Below are positions 26,744 to 29,917 of a DNA stretch of 29,917 nt, one piece after another. The notes beneath the pieces were generated by a model that had not been told where the DNA came from, did not search any database, and saw nothing but the letters and a program-made list of their open reading frames with translations. The DNA comes from JBAWAP01 sp049589355 (GTDB lineage Bacteria; Chloroflexota; Anaerolineae; VGOG01). Made by a program: the position numbers and the translations under genes. The stretch lies in the NCBI GenBank assembly GCA_049589355.1, contig JBAWAP010000015.1, positions 1 through 29,917 on the forward strand, written 5' to 3'. Positions within the stretch are counted from its first letter, which is position 1, and the number at the start of each line of letters is the position of its first letter.

Positions 26744-28687
26744 TTATACCACGTTCTTACCTTTTGGAAAACTGTTGCTCCAACGGGCCGCCTTCTCCAG
26801 GTAGACTAGCAGTATCGAGATGTCGGGCGGGTTGATACCTGATATACGGGAGGCCTGGCCAACAGTAGCTGGCCGGAACTTCCTCAGCTTCTCCCGGGCC
26901 TCGTTGCTTAAGCCTAGTGGGACCTCGTAGTCAAAATTATCCGGGATCTGACGCTCCTCCAACCGCTTCACCTGTTCCACCTCCCGCCGCTGCTTTTCGA
27001 TGTAGCCTGCATACTTGACCTCAATGGTCACTTGCTCGATGGCCTCAGGGGCCAATGGCAGATTACTGGGGACGAGAGCTTTTATCAGCTCATAAGTCAC
27101 TTCCGGGCGGCGGAGGAATTGCAAGGCATTGACGCCGTCGTTTAGGGGATCAAGGCGGCGTGCAATCAGTTTCTCATTAACTTCTTCTGAGGGTGCTAAC
27201 CATGTTTCTTTAAGCCGCCTCAACTCACCCTCTATGGCCTCCCTTTTCTCTTCCACCGCATCATACCTTTCCCGCGGTAGCAGGCCGACTTCGTAGCCGA
27301 TAGGCGAGAGGCGCAGGTCAGCGTTGTCCTGGCGTAACAGCAGCCGGTACTCGGCGCGGGAGGTCATCATGCGGTAGGGCTCAGTGATCTCCTTGGTCAC
27401 CAGGTCATCAATGAGGACGCCGATGTAGGCTTGGTCGCGTCTTAGGACGATAGGCTCTTTGCCCTGCACCTTGCGAGCTGCGTTGATGCCGGCCATTATC
27501 CCCTGAGCAGCAGCCTCTTCATAGCCCGAAGTGCCATTAATCTGCCCAGCGTGAAATAGTCCTTCCACGCGCTTAGTCTCCAGTGAGGCCTTGATCTGAT
27601 CGGGGCACACGAAGTCATATTCGACAGCATAGCCTGGCCGTATGATTTCAGCCTCCCGGAGTGCAGGGATGCTGCACAGCATGGCAAGCTGCACATCGTA
27701 AGGCATCGCCGTATACATTCCTTGCACGTAGACTTCCACGGTACGCCACCCCTCAGGCTCCAGGAAGAGCTGATGGGAGTCCTTATGAGCAAAACGCACG
27801 ATTTTTTCTTCGATAGAAGGGCAATAGCGTGGCCCTACCCCCTCGATGAAGCCCGAGGCGATGGGCGAACGATGGAGATTCTCACGGACAATCTGGTGCG
27901 TCTCCTCGTTAGTGTAAACCAGGTAACACGGCAACTGCTGCCGCCAATTAGTTGGGTGAGGGATGGGATAGATAGGATTGGGTTCCGGATGTTGGAAGCT
28001 AGAGATTGGCTGCTGGGAGCTGAAATACAGTGTGGTCTCGCTGCCCAATTGTGGGGCGGTCTGGGAGAAATCTATGGTACGGGCATCTATGCGGGGTGGG
28101 GTATTAGTCTGAAGGCGGCCCAAAGTGAAGCCCAATTCTCGTAGCGAGGCAGAGAGGCCAGTGGCCGGGAACTCGCCAGCCCGTCCAGCGGGGAAGGTGA
28201 TCTCACCAGTCATGATCCTTGCTCCCAAGAACGTGCCCGTGGTGAGGATCACCGTCTGGCCCAGCCACTTGACGCCAAGATTCGTAACCACACCCTTGAC
28301 CCGATCACCCTCTATCAGGAGCTTTTCAACTAGGCCCTGTTTGACATTGAGGTTGGGGGTGCTCTCCAAGGCATCCTTCATGGCCAGGGAATAGAGTCTT
28401 TTGTCAGCCTGAGCGCGGGGTGCACGCACGGCCGGCCCTTTTGAAAGGTTAAGCATGCGGATCTGGATAAAGGTCTTGTCGAGGTTGTAGGCCATCTCGC
28501 CGCCCAGGACATCAATCTCTTTAACCAGGTGCCCTTTGGCGGGCCCTCCAACGCCGGGGTTACAAGGCATGGTAGCGATCAAATCAAGGTTCATCGTCAC
28601 CAACAACGTCCTGCCGCCCATCCGGGCTGCAGCCATGGCCGCCTCGCAGCCAGCGTGCCCCGCTCCGACGACGATTACATCGTACAT
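26744..28687 (-). CDS. mnmG: tRNA uridine 5-carboxymethylaminomethyl modification enzyme MnmG (GidA)
   Basis: Predicted 647 residues from the ATG at 28687 (MYDVIVVGAGHAG); a GTG two codons upstream is less likely. MnmG, with MnmE, installs the cmnm5 group at wobble uridine 34 using FAD, NADH and methylene-tetrahydrofolate. The FAD-binding GAGHAGCEAA, the signature GPRYCPSIE and the second block HAGQINGTSGYEEAAAQG are all present, and the C-terminal helical domain is complete. Compared with the family, a loop before PCYLVYTNEETH carries an unusual Pro/His-rich stretch (SSFQHPEPNPIYPIPHP; bases about 27950-28015) that looks repeat-derived. mnmE is not nearby. Confidence 0.96.
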   Translation of the reverse strand: MYDVIVVGAGHAGCEAAMAAARMGGRTLLVTMNLDLIATMPCNPGVGGPAKGHLVKEIDVLGGEMAYNLDKTFIQIRMLNLSKGPAVRAPRAQADKRLYSLAMKDALESTPNLNVKQGLVEKLLIEGDRVKGVVTNLGVKWLGQTVILTTGTFLGARIMTGEITFPAGRAGEFPATGLSASLRELGFTLGRLQTNTPPRIDARTIDFSQTAPQLGSETTLYFSSQQPISSFQHPEPNPIYPIPHPTNWRQQLPCYLVYTNEETHQIVRENLHRSPIASGFIEGVGPRYCPSIEEKIVRFAHKDSHQLFLEPEGWRTVEVYVQGMYTAMPYDVQLAMLCSIPALREAEIIRPGYAVEYDFVCPDQIKASLETKRVEGLFHAGQINGTSGYEEAAAQGIMAGINAARKVQGKEPIVLRRDQAYIGVLIDDLVTKEITEPYRMMTSRAEYRLLLRQDNADLRLSPIGYEVGLLPRERYDAVEEKREAIEGELRRLKETWLAPSEEVNEKLIARRLDPLNDGVNALQFLRRPEVTYELIKALVPSNLPLAPEAIEQVTIEVKYAGYIEKQRREVEQVKRLEERQIPDNFDYEVPLGLSNEAREKLRKFRPATVGQASRISGINPPDISILLVYLEKAARWSNSFPKGKNVV

Positions 28688-28717
28688 ACACACCTGCCCG
28701 TCCTTGAATCTAGTCTA

Positions 28718-28746
28718 AGTATAGTACACTCAGCCTTCTTTAGCAA
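28718..28746 (-). promoter_or_regulatory. Promoter of mnmG
   Basis: On the minus strand TTGCTA (28746-28741), 17-base spacer, TATACT (28723-28718). It lies 31 bases before the mnmG ATG and probably drives the whole five-gene cluster. Confidence 0.65.
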
Positions 28747-28803
28747 GAATGGCAACTGGGCAGGCGGTTGCAAAAAGTATTGCTCTGATTTTCGGAGGCC
28801 TTG

Positions 28804-28833
28804 TTGCAAGAAGGGCCAACCTCATGGTATAGT
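28804..28833 (+). promoter_or_regulatory. Possible promoter of the transposase gene
   Basis: TTGCAA (28804-28809), 18-base spacer, TATAGT (28828-28833), 38 bases before the transposase ATG. The left end of the insertion sequence should lie between here and about 28740 but no inverted repeat could be paired, because the right end is outside the window. Confidence 0.4.
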
Positions 28834-28871
28834 ATAGGGAGACAATCCTCTTGCCCGTGAGGTGATGGCCC

Positions 28872-29917
28872 ATGAATATTATCGAACAAGCCAAGGATTT
28901 TGTCAACCGCCTGCTCCATCCCAACGATCCACGTCGCTGTCCACACTGCCATAAGAGGATGACCAAGAAGAACGGCACCAGGCCGGTGACCACTCGTGAT
29001 CTGGATGGAGTAAGAGAGGAGCGGCATCAGAACTGGTGGTGTCACCTTTGTAAGAGGAGCTACTATGTCCCTGATCCAAGGAGGGAGAAGTGGGCTCGCT
29101 ACACAAGAAGGGTCAAGCGCAAAGCTCTGGACATGTATCTGCATCTTGGTGGCTCTCTGCGCGGGGTAGCACAGTGGCTTCGTTCGGAGATTAACCCGGG
29201 CACGGAAAGAGCAAAGATTTGGGATCCCTCGAGTAAGCGAAAGGGCGGTCCAGAGGCTAAGCTGGGCCACACCTCTCTCTGGCGTTGGCTGCAAGGTGCG
29301 GGGGAGGAAGCCCAAAACAAGTGTCTCGGAGGTTGGTATCGAGGGCTTATTCGTTTCAGTGGTGCCTTGGTGGCCGATGGCACAGGGGTCAAGGTACGGG
29401 GTGTGAGCGTGCCCTTGCACCTCATCTGTGACGCGGTAAGCAGGGTGGGGATGCGTATCGCCAGGCTGGCAGAAGAGAGCAACGTCGCCATACGGGGGCA
29501 GTTCTGGGCCCTCTTGAGGGACTGGGGGATCAAGGTGGCCGAGATCAAGATCCTCATCAGTGATGGAGCCAACTGGTATCGCTATGCCTTGGATTGGATC
29601 TTGCGAAAGGCCAGGCAACAGAGGAGCATCTTTCATCTTTGGCGCAACATCCTCCCGGACATCCTCTCCTTCGAGGCCGAGGTTGGAAAAGAGATAGCCC
29701 AACAGTTCATCTCCGAGGTCAAGGGCGTTTGGAATGCAGAGACTTTGGCCAGTGCCCAACAGAAGTTGCTAACCCTCAAAGAGAAATGGAAATCAGCCAT
29801 CGAGCTAGGGGAAGCGTTGGCCCTTATCGAAAAGACCTTGGCTGAAGCCATGACCCACACCTTGGGAATCGTGGAAGGGATAGGACGAACCAGCAATGTG
29901 GCCGAGCGCTTCTTCAG
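28872..29917 (+). CDS. Transposase with N-terminal zinc ribbon, 3'-partial
   Basis: An open frame of 348 codons from the ATG at 28872 (AGGTGATG just upstream) runs off the window end. An N-terminal zinc ribbon has Cys23/Cys26 (CPHC) and Cys57/Cys60 (CHLC), followed by a basic helical region and then a DDE-type catalytic core. Asp169 lies in LVADGTGVKV, Asp231 in LISDGANWY, and Glu345 in the terminal GRTSNVAERFF, a block common near the last acidic residue of IS256-like and related DDE transposases. The family cannot be fixed without the C-terminus. It would move an insertion sequence whose left boundary is near 28740-28800. Confidence 0.85.
   Translation, partial: MNIIEQAKDFVNRLLHPNDPRRCPHCHKRMTKKNGTRPVTTRDLDGVREERHQNWWCHLCKRSYYVPDPRREKWARYTRRVKRKALDMYLHLGGSLRGVAQWLRSEINPGTERAKIWDPSSKRKGGPEAKLGHTSLWRWLQGAGEEAQNKCLGGWYRGLIRFSGALVADGTGVKVRGVSVPLHLICDAVSRVGMRIARLAEESNVAIRGQFWALLRDWGIKVAEIKILISDGANWYRYALDWILRKARQQRSIFHLWRNILPDILSFEAEVGKEIAQQFISEVKGVWNAETLASAQQKLLTLKEKWKSAIELGEALALIEKTLAEAMTHTLGIVEGIGRTSNVAERFF

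Noticed and set aside
28740..29759. 339-codon minus-strand frame at the right edge
   Set aside because: Shadow of the transposase, which is open on the plus strand with zinc ribbon and DDE blocks and simply lacks its stop inside the window.

Overview
The window reads as a chromosomal segment of a GC-rich bacterium, most likely a member of the Chloroflexota (Anaerolineae-like). This is inferred from the gene mix: DUF3160 protein, CapA-type lipid-anchored or membrane-anchored phosphoesterase with FG-GAP repeats, split glutamate synthase with class II amidotransferase plus GXGXG domain, and HD, Yip1, pentapeptide and rhomboid proteins. Abundant short dispersed repeats, some inserted in frame into housekeeping genes, point the same way. 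No rRNA, tRNA or CRISPR array was seen, and the assignment rests on gene content only.

Layout. 1-4318 (+): DUF3160 protein (5' end outside the window) overlapping a CapA/PgsA-like protein. 4365-9642 (-): a two-gene glutamate synthase operon, FMN/TIM-barrel subunit first, then the amidotransferase/GXGXG subunit; a hairpin with a T-rich tail sits in its leader. 9788-14211 (-): an accessory island with a MazEF-like toxin-antitoxin pair, a DUF2283 protein, and an antitoxin, a degenerate RelE-like toxin and a YgiT-type zinc-finger protein. It continues with a group II (IIC-like) intron remnant, a cassette-type membrane protein, a convincing integron attC site, a cupin, an aldo/keto reductase and a strong promoter. 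14217-16285 (-): a GAF-ANTAR remnant and nadE. 16286-16677: non-coding, with two MITE-like inverted repeats and a hairpin. 16678-18146 (-): Yip1 protein and HD-domain phosphohydrolase.

18272-24299 holds a scattered phosphate (Pst) transport locus. pstB1 (-) diverges from pstS, a nitroreductase, pstC, a VapC remnant (-), pstA, a Phd/YefM antitoxin and a second PstB (+). The two PstB proteins have complementary defects. PstB1 has intact Walker A, Q-loop and Walker B motifs but an LDGGQ signature. PstB2 has an intact LSGGQ signature but lost the Walker A lysine, the Q-loop glutamine and the Walker B glutamate. Together they would form an ABC heterodimer with one canonical and one degenerate ATP site, which is unexpected for a phosphate importer. 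This is the most interesting signal in the window.

24302-28687 (-) is a probable operon: mnmG, a membrane zinc-ribbon protein, a pentapeptide-repeat protein, a rhomboid protease and a protein made of six 27-residue repeats. 28872 to the end (+) is a 3'-truncated transposase with an N-terminal zinc ribbon.

Repeats tie the window together. A 23-24 bp element with core TGAGCYTGTCGAAG occurs four times: once in frame in the glutamate synthase, twice in the intron remnant (including its domain V loop) and once in a palindrome cluster upstream of pstB2. Heptamer and octamer tandem repeats and a C-run/G-run palindrome are also translated within the glutamate synthase genes.
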